The notes beneath the pieces were generated by a model, which saw only the letters and a program-made list of their open reading frames with translations, did no database searches and was not told the origin of the DNA. A program made the position numbers and the translations under genes. From Wuchereria bancrofti (lineage: Eukaryota > Nematoda > Chromadorea > Rhabditida > Onchocercidae), in NCBI GenBank assembly GCA_005281725.1, contig SSBO01000009.1:3980163-4044162 (forward strand): 64,000 nt of DNA. Direction: 5' to 3'. This document shows, piece by piece, positions 1 to 13,100 of this stretch. Each line of letters opens with the position of its first letter. Within the stretch, counting starts at the first letter, position 1.

Positions 1-189
1 ACTTACCAAGCAAAGATAAGGAAAAATTTAGGAATAAATAAATAAATATATATATTTAATACTGATCTGTGATCGACTGTACAATTATTTATGTTATTGG
101 AAAGAGAGAGAAAAAAAGAAAAAGAGAATATGTGCAATCTTATTTAATTTAAAATCGGAATCTCAAATGAATTAAATCTGAGAGGTTGG

Positions 190-3100
190 CTAACCTTCGT
201 AATAAAGTTTTTCGGAATTATACTCATTCTGTTTGCCATCATATGCTGCTGCAAAGAAGCGCCACTCCGGTACGAAAAGATAAAAGCAGTTACGACGTAT
301 GATGTTTAAAAATATTTCCGCTCTCAGATAATCCCTTTCAATACCGAGCTCCGGTAAACAGAAATCATAACAATCGCTACATCTCTTTCCTGAGTGAAGT
401 CTTTTTGCAAAACTGAATCTCCAAATCTCACATTAATACTCTCCAAATTATCGAAGTGTTTACTGTTCTCATTAAACATTTCAGACTTAAATCTTTAGCT
501 TAGAAGAGTCTCAAATTTTATCGAACATGTATATTTTAAAGCTCAAAAAACTGCAGAATTATATTTCACTATTTTCAGAATAAAAGCAAAGATATACCTC
601 TCTGATTGGATTTAGTATAATTAAGCAAGATCCACCGTGCGCCATCACATTCAGGAATGGAGGGATCAAAAAGTGCCGACGAATTACCGAAATATGAACC
701 AGGCAAGAAATTCCACACTTCTTCCCATCCATGGATTTGTTCTTTACGCTTTAAAGTAACGATAGAATTGAAATATGTGTGATTAATTTATATTACAATT
801 GAATAATGAAAAGTAATCAAAAGGAATTTTAAATGAACCGAACGTCAATGAAGAAGGAAGCAGACCTTAAGGGCATTTTGCGCACCAATTTCAAGAGAAT
901 ACTTATCGGGCATAGTTGACACATTCATATTCATCACAAAACAAACCAAATTTTTGCTGTTGTCTCTCAGAGTTGAATCAATTATTGCTATTCTTCTCTA
1001 TAATTCACTTCTGAATGTTGCATAAACAGTCCTTATTCATGTATTTCATGTATTTTCAACAATCCTTATTCATGCATATTTTAGCAAGTTAAATTTTGAT
1101 AGCCTACTTTGAACACCGTGAACATTACTTTCACACTGAGTAAATATGAAACTTACCAGAATTTATATATTCATTTCATAGTTTAATTAATTACATTAAC
1201 TTTATCATCTCGTTTTAATACTATTCGATTCATAAATCTCACAAAAGATTAGTTATAGAAAAGTAATTTCAGATAATCTCAACCAATTAAAAAAGTACCG
1301 AAGATTATATGGATGATGCTTCAATAAGCCACTTCAATAGATCCAAATTACGTAAAAAAGTACGTCATCTCACACCTCAGACTATTTCAGAAATTATTAC
1401 ACAAATAGATGAATTTAAATCTTACAAAACCTTCCATCATCTTCAAATTAGAATCGATAGTTATTAGTAACTACTGATTACTTTAAAACAAATTGCCTGT
1501 GATTTTTTTGCCTCTTCATATTATTTATATTTTCAATAAAATTTAAAGTTAAATGATTTTTCAAAAGTAAAATTTACCACTGTAAAATCATATATAGTAA
1601 TGTAGTTATTCTTAATTGGTAAATTCCCTAATATTTCGAATCTAACTTGATGATCATCTTGATACATTTTGATTACAGTCGAATTTCCTTGCTGGTTACG
1701 AAACATGAGCGGTGGCATCCAAGAAAAATTTCGCGATTCTTGCTGGAGAATTTAAGAATTAGATTCATATTAATGATTAGTTGTACATTAACACAAATAA
1801 CTTTTATGCTGATCGGCTAAATATGTTACTGCAAATTAGCTAAGTGCTGTTTTACATTAATAAATTATTGTGCAAATTGCAATTTAAGTTAATCTACCAC
1901 TACTATAAAACTTCTCAGTGACAGCTAGAAAATCTTTTCTCAGAAAAAAAACTAAAACGATCCTTGTAAAAGTTATTGTATTAAATTCTAATAATTAATT
2001 TTTCGTCCTTTATTATTAATTTTTGTAAGCATTTTTATTACTCTCTGTCAACAATTTTGATAAGAACAAATGATTTCTATTCATAACTTTGATCAGAACT
2101 TGGAATTTTGACATACTAATTGCGATGTGCAAGAAAGTGTTCTCATGGAATAACCTCAGCATTGTTTTATCAAGTCAGTAGTTAAATAAAAATCAGAAAT
2201 TAAGATAACAAAAGTGAGAAATTAAGGCACAAGGACGATTTTGCTTAAACCTCATTTTTTTCAATTTTCCATGCATGGATTGCCTCGGATTATATAACTA
2301 AGTTTGTAGTAGAATTGGAACACGGAAAGTTCACACGTGCTAGTCTTAATTTCACTAATCTCTTTTGCGCTCATATCACGAAAAGATCGGTTGTAACTTT
2401 TCTCAGAAAGACATTCTCATGAAAATGCTGAAAGTGATATTTCAGCTGTTCGTATAATCAGTGTTGCATTTTTATTTGTGCGACATATGATTGGTTCCTG
2501 TTATGAATTATCTGGAGTAATGTCAAAATTTTACTTGGTGAGTTTTTTACTTAATTTTACTTATGTCAGAATTGTTTATTTAGCATTCCTAACTCCATTT
2601 TGTTTCTGTATTCTGGGAATTTCAGATGAAGAATTTACATTTTTCTAAAATATCTTTAAAAAAAAAACTTACTGCAAGTTCCATGTTGAGAAGTAAGATG
2701 ACAGCTATAATGCAGCATGCGATAAACAAAAGCAATAATGCAAACACGTAGGATTTATTTTTCGGCTCTCGAAACCAGCGCTTCAATTCAATCATCCGAT
2801 CGCGTTTCGAAAAACCTGCTGGCAACCTTTCTCCTGTACCATTTAATTTACATAGTGGATCATAATTCTGAAAATTTAATTGGCAGGAAATTGTGGCATA
2901 TGAAATATTCAATGGAATATCGTATTCTGTTAGGATGTGAATAACATGTAGTAATGTATTTTGATTAGCTTTGATATAATACAAAAAGACTGTTTCGAAC
3001 TGAAAACAATCAATTTCTAACGAACTATTTCTTTTTTTTGATTTTATTTCCACCAGTTAATTTTGGATAACTTTGGCAAACAGCCATTTTTTATAATATA

Positions 3101-5744
3101 CCTGTTCAGTCAGTTTCATTAAAATTATACACTTGCAAGAGAATCCACATTGATTCCCAAGTATTCCACCATACCTGTGATATGAATGGTTTCAGGGAAT
3201 TTGCAGAAACATAAATCGGAAAGACAGAAGAAAGTGCAAATGAATAATCGTATTTTACAAAATAAATCGCAAAAAATCTATATTACTCCTTGGATATTCT
3301 AACCGTAAGTAACCATATTAATTGCTTTCTCTGTACTAAAAGGTAGTAAAGTGGGCAAACAAAAAAAGGCTTGAAATTTTAATTTTTATAAGAACTCAGT
3401 GCGCGTTAGAGGTAAGAAAAAATTGATATTAGAAACGAGCAGAATAGATGAGATCAGATGATAATACCATGAATTGAATACTTCCATCCATTTCGTATCA
3501 TTCATGCGAAAGGATGTTACAAGTAATGTATAAAAATATGAAAAATATAACTAAGCTAAATGAGCTAGGCGTAAACACGTAAGTTCTTACATGCTGTTTT
3601 TCACTTATGCTTTATGAATGTGAAATAAGTAAACTTCACAAACTACAAAGTGTAGATTGGTCTAAACATTTTGCGACTACTTTTATTCGTGCTCTTTCCA
3701 TTTGCTTTTTACATTATTTATGTCGTTCACTAATTTGCTAAGTAAACACGTGCGTGAACAGATCACTTTTTGAATGACCTTCACTTCACTTTTTGAATGA
3801 TTTTTTTTGTAATTTTCGTATTTTCACGTTATTTTTGTCTTCCTTCTTTTTCTATCAATCAGTCATTGTCTAACATTCAAAAGGCAATATGAGGGAAAAT
3901 ATACGAAGATTGAGAAAACAACATGAATCATCATCAACAACATGATCGTCATCTTCTTTTCATCATTATCATCATCTTTAATCTTTTCATTTCCTTTATT
4001 ACCAAAATTTTCTCAGTTACCTTTCCTTCCTCTTTTCCCTTCTCTTTAAATGAAATACGAATATTTGCAAACATTGATCCTTAATAGTGCACTAAACAAA
4101 CAAAATTTCTCTTCCGATACATTAACTATGCGATAAGTAAATTAGTCCGTTGTATGCATTCGTAGTGCTGTAAGTACGGCAAACTAATTGAGTTCTGGAG
4201 AAATAAGTCAACATTCAAATTCATATTGGAAGTGCAAGAAAGATCAAGTGGGTTTGCATAAGTAAATAAAACAAAAGGACTGCTTAATATATTTCCGTGC
4301 ATTTCTTCTGCAACAAGACTTAATTACAAATAAAAAAAAAGCATTGTCTGAAATATGAATTCTACAGATGACACTTTCATGGGTTGTAGTATGTGTATTC
4401 TAAACATTTGCAAAGTGTTTTTTTTTTATGTTAGCAATAATAAACTGTTAAACAGAGTAATGATTATCAAAAAAGAGCTGAGCAAATGAAATAAACAAGT
4501 AAGTAACAATTGATATAGACATATAAATAAGCTAGGCTAGCTTACCTGCTCAATGCTTATAGGAAACAAATGAATAACAAAGATGTTGGAGACTTACAGT
4601 TAACTTCAATTTGGATATAGCAATCGGATCGCCGGTTGAATTTAACACGTAGAAGGGTGTAAAATACTTTGCATATCGTCCATTTAAATTGTACTTTTCC
4701 AGGAACTGATAATTATTACCGTAAGTATCTTCAACCCACGTGTGGCAGGGAGACATCACATTATTAGCGTTACGTGTTGGTATAGTTGTCGTTGTCGCAG
4801 CTGATGCACACAACGATTCTATAGAATGTGGTACATCTTTCTCGTACAAATTTTCATTATTTTCGATTAAATTTATCCAAGAATTACGTCGTTTGATGGA
4901 ACATGTCGTTGCTGGAACGCTGGATGATTCTGTACTACTGAGTGTGGCGCTGTCATCAGCATTCGTTGAAGAACGATAAGAAGGTGGCGGACCTCCTTAA
5001 AAAGAAATTTAAGAAAGGATTTTCAAGTTGTTTAGTGCTCATAATTCCTTTTTTACTTCACAATTAAGATTAGTTTTTTTAAGTTCAAGGATAGTTCTTT
5101 TTTTAAATTTACTCTTCAGTTTACAAAATGTTAACAAAAAACAATGAGAGTGATAATAACTGTAATGTGAATTATGATAGTTGAAGAAGACTGAAAAAGA
5201 AAGAAAAGTAATTTGGACTGATTGCTTTCGATGACTTCCTAGAGCTTTCTACAAAGAAAAAAATGGGTCCAAAAAAAAGACAGGAAGTAACGATTTTTTA
5301 AAAAGATATTCCTTTGCCAAAACCGTATGTCCAACTGTTAAATGAATTAAAAGCCACGAGTGCTTCAGTTTACAAATTCCAGATTCCACTAATGAGCGAA
5401 TTTTTGAGAATTATCAATAAGCTAACAATGCTTGAACGTCATCTTCCTGACAAAACCGTATGTCCAAAAGAAGTTCCTCGTCTCTTCCTCCTCCGCCATG
5501 TCAACCTACATTCCGTTGTGACATTGTCATATTATCCGTTAAATATCATTGCTGCTTATGCAGCAGCAAAAATCGATAATAAAGCATCTAAATAATTTGA
5601 AATGAGAACGGTTTTATCTTGAAAAAATCTGAAATTACCTGTGAAGAAAGAGGATGAATTACCGGCTGATCGAAGTTCAGCATCAAATTGTTGAAAATGG
5701 GTTTTTGATCGTCCGATTTGCATAAATTTCTGAACAAATTTCAT
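190..5744 (-). CDS. Unrecognised type II single-pass membrane protein, 404 aa, six exons
   Basis: Six exons on the minus strand close in phase: 5744-5639, 4995-4598, 2867-2673, 1742-1578, 748-598, 389-190 (stop TAG at 192-190). All junctions are GT-AG. The protein starts MKFVQKF and carries a PPSY (PPxY-type) motif at residues 39-42. A long serine/threonine-rich N-terminal part follows. One strongly hydrophobic segment lies at about residues 208-230, preceded by a basic stretch (KRDR...KRWF...KNK), which predicts the N-terminus in the cytoplasm. The roughly 175-residue C-terminal domain would be outside the cell or in the lumen. It has N-glycosylation sequons, aromatic-rich blocks and cysteines clustered as CSDCYDFC. 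No family was recognised. A distant BRICHOS-type ectodomain was considered from the topology but the spacing does not fit. The 1.7-kb intron between exons 2 and 3 holds nothing coding that I can see. The exon structure is well supported; the function is unknown. Confidence 0.72.
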
Positions 5745-8700
5745 GACACCGCAACATTATATATGATCAGAGAATAGCTGAAGACGTACATGCGTAAATG
5801 GCCCGTGCTGTATCATTTCCCAAAAAGGAACAATATTGCTGATGATCATGTGGACAGAAGGAAGAACCGGTTCCTTGAGGAGTGTAACACGGGTTATGCG
5901 GGGGAGATTTCCATATAGAATGAAAGGAAGAAGGTCAGGAAAGATAATAAAGAGTAGAAAAAGGAAAGAAATAGAAGAACTTAACTTACGAAAGAAGAAA
6001 AGAGTCGAAGAAGGACACTGAACATCAGTATTTCGGTTGATTGGAAGAATGACCTTCCCTAATTTGAGACATTTCTCTCAAGAGTATGCTCAGAATATTA
6101 CAAACATTTCTCTTCTCCCTCATTTATTAATGAATACATTGTTACAGGTAACTTATGTTGACCCGTAACAACTGAATGATACCTTAACAGCGTACCCTAT
6201 TCACCTTAGAATGAATGACCTTAATCTCTCATTTCTGTGATGACAAAAATAATAAAACAACTTCTATTCTTTTGTTTACTATAAGCGAATGCTAAACATA
6301 TCAATAATAAATGATGGGAAGTAGCGCTTATTATAAGAAAAATGTTTAAGCACCTGATAAATTTAGATAAGAATTTAAAACTGAAATTTGAAATAAGATA
6401 TTGGATAACACCTTAATTTTTTAAGCTTCGAAACAAAATAAAATTAATGATGCTTAAAAGCTATAGGAAAAATTAGATGATAGTTTTTCTTTCTTCATTT
6501 TCCACTCCTTTATATATGTATCTTTATATTGTTTTAAAGTCTTCAAACGAAATTAAGGACTTTTTTCTTTCCTAAATCAGTTTACACATCTTACAAGCCG
6601 GAAGTAAGTGACAGCAAAAGCTGTCATTCGTCGCTTCTAGTTCATGCAAGAGAACTAATCAAATACAAAATAGACTGTGTTAGATTTACTATATCTTTTT
6701 GACCATCGCAACTCACTCTTTCTCGTGTCGAAAAAAAAAAGAATTGTAAACTTTTATTATCTTTGTTTTCATATCAGAATACTTCGGACAGTAATTTGAC
6801 CTTTTATCAACTGAAATAAGCATTGGTTTGCTAGGCAACGTGCTGGAACTAATGACCATATGAATATTTGAAAAAAAATGTGAAAATTAACATAAATTTG
6901 GGGTAGATTAACTGCAGTTTTCTGAAGTGTTAAAGTGTAGAATTAAGTTCCATTCTGAAATTCTTTCAACTTGGCATCAGAAATTCAATATGGGCAAGCA
7001 TGGACAATTCCATTCAAAATTTACAGACATCTAATTTAATTCCTTTCCTCCTCTCTAAAATAGCTATTATGTGTGTCACCAATCTAATTATAATCAGCTT
7101 GCACTAATTTTTTTCAGCAGTTAATTCTAATCCTAAAATTGAGTCCAGTGTTATCTATTTGATTATTAATCAGTATTTTAATTCATTTGCGATAAGTCTA
7201 ACCAAGTCACTGCTTACTGTAACCAAAAATGATTGATTTTGAATAACCACCGGAAAACTTTTGTAGATCTTAATGGAACTGAACAAGTTCCTCTTGCAAT
7301 TTCGTCAATCTGCAACAGAAATATCGAATTAAATCCTATTCAATTGAATAAAATTGAGTTAAACTCAAGTTGACTAACTTAAAAATTATGTTTTCTAAAT
7401 AATGAACGAAATTTGCTAAAGACATTTGCATGAAAGGAAGTCAATGGTTTAAAAATGAATTGTTGAAGGCAATAACGTTGTATCCTAAAGCTTAATCGCT
7501 GTATTCCAACGAGAAAGGAGATGCATAAAATAAACAAGTAAATGAATATAATTTCAGCAAACGTTTAATTTAACTGGCACAGACTGATGACTGTACGGTT
7601 TGTCAACAAATCAGAATAAGTTGAAGTATGATTTCTTTGATGAAACAATGATGTTGAACCCATATCATTCTTATCAGCAATATAAACAGCTAACACTTTG
7701 TTCACCCTAATATTTCACTTGTAGCTTGCAAAAGATAAATATTTTCCTTTTGATTATCCAGGTGCGTATCACACTAATGAAACAGAGAGGGTTTACCATA
7801 ATCATTTTATGGTACTCCTTAATCTTCAAAAAATTTTTGCTGGATTTTCAAATGAATGGTTACAAGACCAGGTGACTTATGTTCGTAAGATTTAGATTAA
7901 TGGAAAATAATGAAGAGGAATTTTTAATTGACATATTTTTGAAGTTTAACTGGATGATTGGAAATTTTGAATGTTCAAGGCAATAAGTGCCCAGATGTAA
8001 TATGAACGAAAAGTTTTGATATAACTATGAAAACCAAACATTAATTCATTATCAGAAGGGAAAGACAACATTTTTTTGATGAATGAATTTTTTGTGCTGT
8101 CCTCATTTTCCACTCACAATGGGCAAACAATTAAATTGGTGAAGCTCTAAAAAGTTCTGCAATATTGAAATTTCGATAAATTATTTAATTACCGTTCAAA
8201 ACTGCAAAATCTTTGAAATACCTCTTGCTTTTAGAATTGCATATTTCAATTTTTGCTTTTGAAAAAGGATAATCCTCTCTGTTCTTGACGTTATCTGTCT
8301 ACACACAAGTGTTTAGTACTATTACAAATTCTCGGACATAAAATTATCTTAGATTCAATACTCTGATCTTATCAGCACTTCAGTCGTGAACTTCAACCCT
8401 TACTTCCGGCAAGAAGTTTGAGCTATTATAGCAACCGCATCATTTTTATAATAATAATAATCTTTTTTCGTAAGTGTTTTAAGATTACGAAGTTAAAAAG
8501 CTTGCATGTTAAGGCCGTGAAATTTATCTTTTATTGATTCACTTACAAAACATTATACACCGAAATTAACAATATCAAAAAACTTTGAAAGTTCCGAATG
8601 CATTGAAATAGGATGAAAAAACCGCAACTGGAAGAAAACTGAAAACACTGTTCTGAAGTAAAAGTAAAGAATTAAAATTTAAAAGGAAAATGAAACGATA

Positions 8701-10125
8701 AAATTGTAGTTTTATCAAAAATTAGTAAGAATGATTCCCGAGGGGTTTGTCTACATAGAGAACCGAATTGGATTAATATCGCCACCTAAAGATATAATTA
8801 AAATAACAACAAACCATTGATTGAAAACATTTCAGCCAAATTATGCTTGCCTTCTTTACTAACTGTTAAGCACATTTACTGCTGCTTTTTTTTGATAGAA
8901 TTCAATATTGATCAATAAAGTTTAGAGTTTGAAATAAGAAATCTCAAAATTCCTTTGTACATGTATTCATCAAAACAATTAACATCACTTTTCTGTGTGA
9001 GTTTTCTTGATTCCTTTTGCTCCTTTTCCAGATTGGATGGATACTTGTGATTTGTTTCTGAGCAGACGTACAATGGTAACAATTTACTATTATTTTAAGC
9101 CTTCCAGAAGAAATATTTATGTTTTTTTTTTTCAAAAAACTTGTTAGATGTTCAGTTAGTTTCTTATTCAAAGAAAAAAAAATCCGAAATTACGCAGAGA
9201 CAGAATAACCCAGTACTACTGAAATACTTCACTTTTAGCTTGGACAATTCAGGATGAAGGAATTATTGACATATAAATATTCGATAGCAAAAATGAACTT
9301 TACAGCATGCTGACATTCAGTTTACAAGTTAGATAAAAGCCTTCATTTGCACCACTTTACTGTCTTGGAACATTTGCAATTTAACAAATCCCCTGCAAAT
9401 TATTCTCACGTAGCGTCAAGAAATGCGATGACACTTCGGAGAGTTCCAGATGACAGGAAGGGGAAGCCCAATGACCGACCGTTTTGTGACCAGAGGTTTG
9501 TGCTCGAGTTGCCTACATAAGATCGAAATGCACACTGTTGACTGTGGGTATAGAATGGTGATTTGTAGATAATTTTGAGAGGGAGAATTTTCAGGTTGAG
9601 AATGGATGGAAGATAAAATGTTAGCGATAAATTGAGTTCTTCATTGATTGGGTCGTGACAGTTATGACAACTCAAAGTTGTTTTTAACCTAACTTCCTCT
9701 AATGATAGCTGTCATTATTGGATTCGTTGTGATTTGTTAGTTTTTTTAAATCAAACGTTTCAGTAATTCTTTAGTATATTTGTTATCAATACAGATTACA
9801 TAGTAGAAGCATTAAGTTAAATACTAAAGGATACTGGTGTTAGCATTATGATTGCTATTCGTACGAATTTGAATTTCATTTTTAGCTTCTATATCATTTC
9901 CGCTTTTTTATGACTCATTTATTTATTTATTGCTTTTTTGCTAAGCTAAGACATGAAAACTGAACGAGATTTTCTTTTGAGAATAACTGTCAGAGAAGTG
10001 ACATGAGAGACTTAATTCTCGGTTTATATTATTACTTTGAAAATTATAACGAAATTGAATAGTTTAAGTATTGATGAATGACTGATTTATTAATATTGCA
10101 ATTGTAATGTGTTACTCATGCAGAT
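5745..10125. other. Intergenic, no gene seen
   Basis: About 4.4 kb between two divergently transcribed genes. It should hold the promoters of both the membrane-protein gene (-) and TAPT1 (+). The open frames here are short, lack plausible splice partners and have no coding-like composition. No RNA gene or repeat family was recognised. Confidence 0.6.
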
Positions 10126-13100
10126 ATGGAAATGAATTTTCATACCGATGAAGGAGTTCGCTTTCGGAAAGTGAAGGCAAATATTGGTATTGATGATGAG
10201 TGTAGTGAATTAGAGGAGTCAGATGTTGTTGATCGATTTAAAGAAGAGACGCAAGAAGGAAGTCAGGATATATCACCATATCCTTGGGAAGAACATGGTG
10301 ATAGGGAGTGCTTGTATGTGCCAAGTTTTTGGGACTACATAAAGGGTGAACTTACGAGGTTAATTTTAATCTGTTCATCTGAAGTTCATTTCAAAATAGA
10401 AATAGAAAAGGAATAATCCCTAAATTTAACCAAGTTGAGAGTTTAGTTTTCTCTGATATCCAGATTACCACACTGTTATAAGTTATCTTAGTCAAATTTT
10501 CATGCAGATCTTTTGTAGAGGATATTCGCTTGATAACGACGAATTACGATATACGGAAAAACAGAAGAAAATAAATGCATTTTTGAAGATACCAATTGAA
10601 TTAGAGAAATTTTTATTTTATGGTACATTGCAATGTTTGGAGGCTTTTTGTCATTTATCTACATTTCTACCAATTCGGTTATTGGTAAGACTTTTTTCGG
10701 ACGATTTCTAAGACGCACTATCATTTTTACATTTTATCGTGGTCGATTTAGCAGTAAATATGTTTAGATAATTGGATAAAATCTGAACAGTGCTACATAT
10801 TGCTTGCAAGATTTATAGGTGGGGGTTAACACTTCACTGTGTTGGAAAAAAAAGATTGGAATTGAAGCTGAGTCTCCAGGATGTCTGAAGTATGAAATAG
10901 AAGGTTAATTCAAAATTAATCATTTTCAATTGCAGACATCTGTCATTGGTTTGTTATTATGCTCAAGAAAATGGACCGCATCTAATACTTGTGATTTTTT
11001 GAAAGCTTTCATTGTGACAGTTTGTTCATGTCTCATGACTCTGATTGACACATCAGTAATGTATCACCAGGTTTTCTTACATTTTCTTTTGTAAATTCCT
11101 CAGCGAAATAGTTTTAATTGTTTGGAAGCTGTATCTTCAGATTTTATCGAAATTGTGCACTTTTTTCATCCCTTTTTAATTTATTAGACCTGATTACATT
11201 AAAAAAAAAAAAGCAATAGTTTAGTATCTTCCTGATTAACTACATCTCACTGATTTTTTCTTTTACATTACTACACTGTCTTTGTTCTCATTTTGATTTT
11301 GAATTTAATAATTGATAAATCATTGTAGAAAGTATCGTCAATTGGTCCTCTTCCAAGACTTAATTTTTGATTTCAGGTTCGGGGACAAGGTGTAATTAAA
11401 CTTTATATTTTTTACAATATGCTTGAAGTAGCTGACAAATTATTTAGTAGTTTCGGTCAGGTTTGTGTTTTCTTTCCTTTTTTGTTCACTTGGCATTTTA
11501 TCATTGAGAGTGCTGAACACTTTTAATTTGATTTGAAGTTATGAATTGTAGGATATTTTTGACGCCTTATTTTGGTCAAGTACACATTCGTCATCAAGTT
11601 ATGTACGAATGTTTGTGCACCTATTTATTGCAATTATTTATACTTGGTTACATACAATACTCGTCTTATTACAGGTACGTTTAGTTTGAAAAACATTTGT
11701 CATATTAGATTAATAGGAAAGAAAAGTTGTATGATATTACTTTAAGTTGCTTTAATATAGCTATGAGCCCATTCATAATGCCATTCATACAAAATATGAC
11801 TTTAACAAAATTTCAGGCCACAACTTTGAATGTTGCTTTTAATTCACATACGCAGGCACTGCTTGCTATAATGATGTCCAATAATTTTGTTGAATTGAAA
11901 GGTTCAGTCTTTAAAAAGTTCGCTAAGGCAAATCTTTTCCAGATGTCTTGCAGGTATTATAGAACTTCTGCATCTTACTCTCAGATTTTTTGGTTTCCAT
12001 ATTTTACACTTTATATGTTTCGATAAAGTGATTAAAAATTACTTACTTTTTTGTTAATGGGAATGTGAAAGTGTTTGGTTATATATTAAATTTGATAGAA
12101 TGAAAATCAAAAGCCGTACTAGTGAGATGTTTTTTATAGTTTAAGACTTTAAAGAAACAAAATTTCCAGTGATGTTCGTGAGCGCTTTCATATCTTTACT
12201 TTATTAGCAGTTGTGGTTGTACGAAATATGATGGCCGTGAATTGGAAATTCGAGCATTTCATGGAAATGTTGCCAGACCTTGTTTGTTCGCTTTTATTTT
12301 ATATCACATTAAAAACCATGAATGTCGTATTCTTGGCTTTGAAACGTTATTTTTATACTGCATCATATGGAAGTTGTATAGTTCAACGTTTTCAGGCCTT
12401 GGTGACGATTGCTGAAATAATTGTTGACTGGTTAAAACACGCTTTCATCACTAAGTTTAATGAAATACCAGCGGAGGTATATCAAGGTATGATTATTATA
12501 ACTTTTCAGGTTAATTAAATTCTTCGTTCCATATTTTAGTTATTTGAGGGGTCGGGTCGTTGTTCACTCAGTTTTGCTTAAACTATTAAGTAGTAGTTAA
12601 AATATAAAAGGAAAAAAAGCTGGCTTTCGTGAATTCAGGATTAAAATTGTAGGTTTCAAGATTATGAAAAAGAAAAAACGTTGATGAATGTACTTTTCAG
12701 ACTTTACGATAACAATTGCTTTTGATGTTATTCGAAGCCGCGACGAGAAAGCCTTTTCAGATTATTCAGACCAAGTATCAAGACGAATGGGTTTTATACC
12801 TATTCCATTAACAATTATGCTGATACGCGTTATTACTCAAACATTTGATTTCACTGTTACATCCGTGCAGCTTGTTTTTTGTAAGTTACTTGTGATTGTA
12901 AGCTTTAGTACAGATCTGTCTTGTTTTAATTTCATTAATGTTTTTGGATACATTTGAATCTGTTGAAAGTAATTTTATATCGTGATTCCGTGTTGGAACC
13001 TCTTTTTAAATAACTAGGTTATAAATCCGCCGTAGCCACCTCTTGACAAAAAAAAGGATCACTCTAACCTGTTTACTTCACTCTCATTAGACTGACGACT

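Noticed and set aside
1533..1577. BRICHOS domain in the 404-aa membrane protein
   Set aside because: The topology suits a BRICHOS protein, but the conserved Asp and two-Cys spacing were not found.
5314..5595. 93-codon plus-strand frame opposite exon 1 of the membrane-protein gene
   Set aside because: It overlaps the in-phase exon on the other strand, lacks splice partners, and owes part of its length to a short repeated string (AAAACCGTATGTCCAA).
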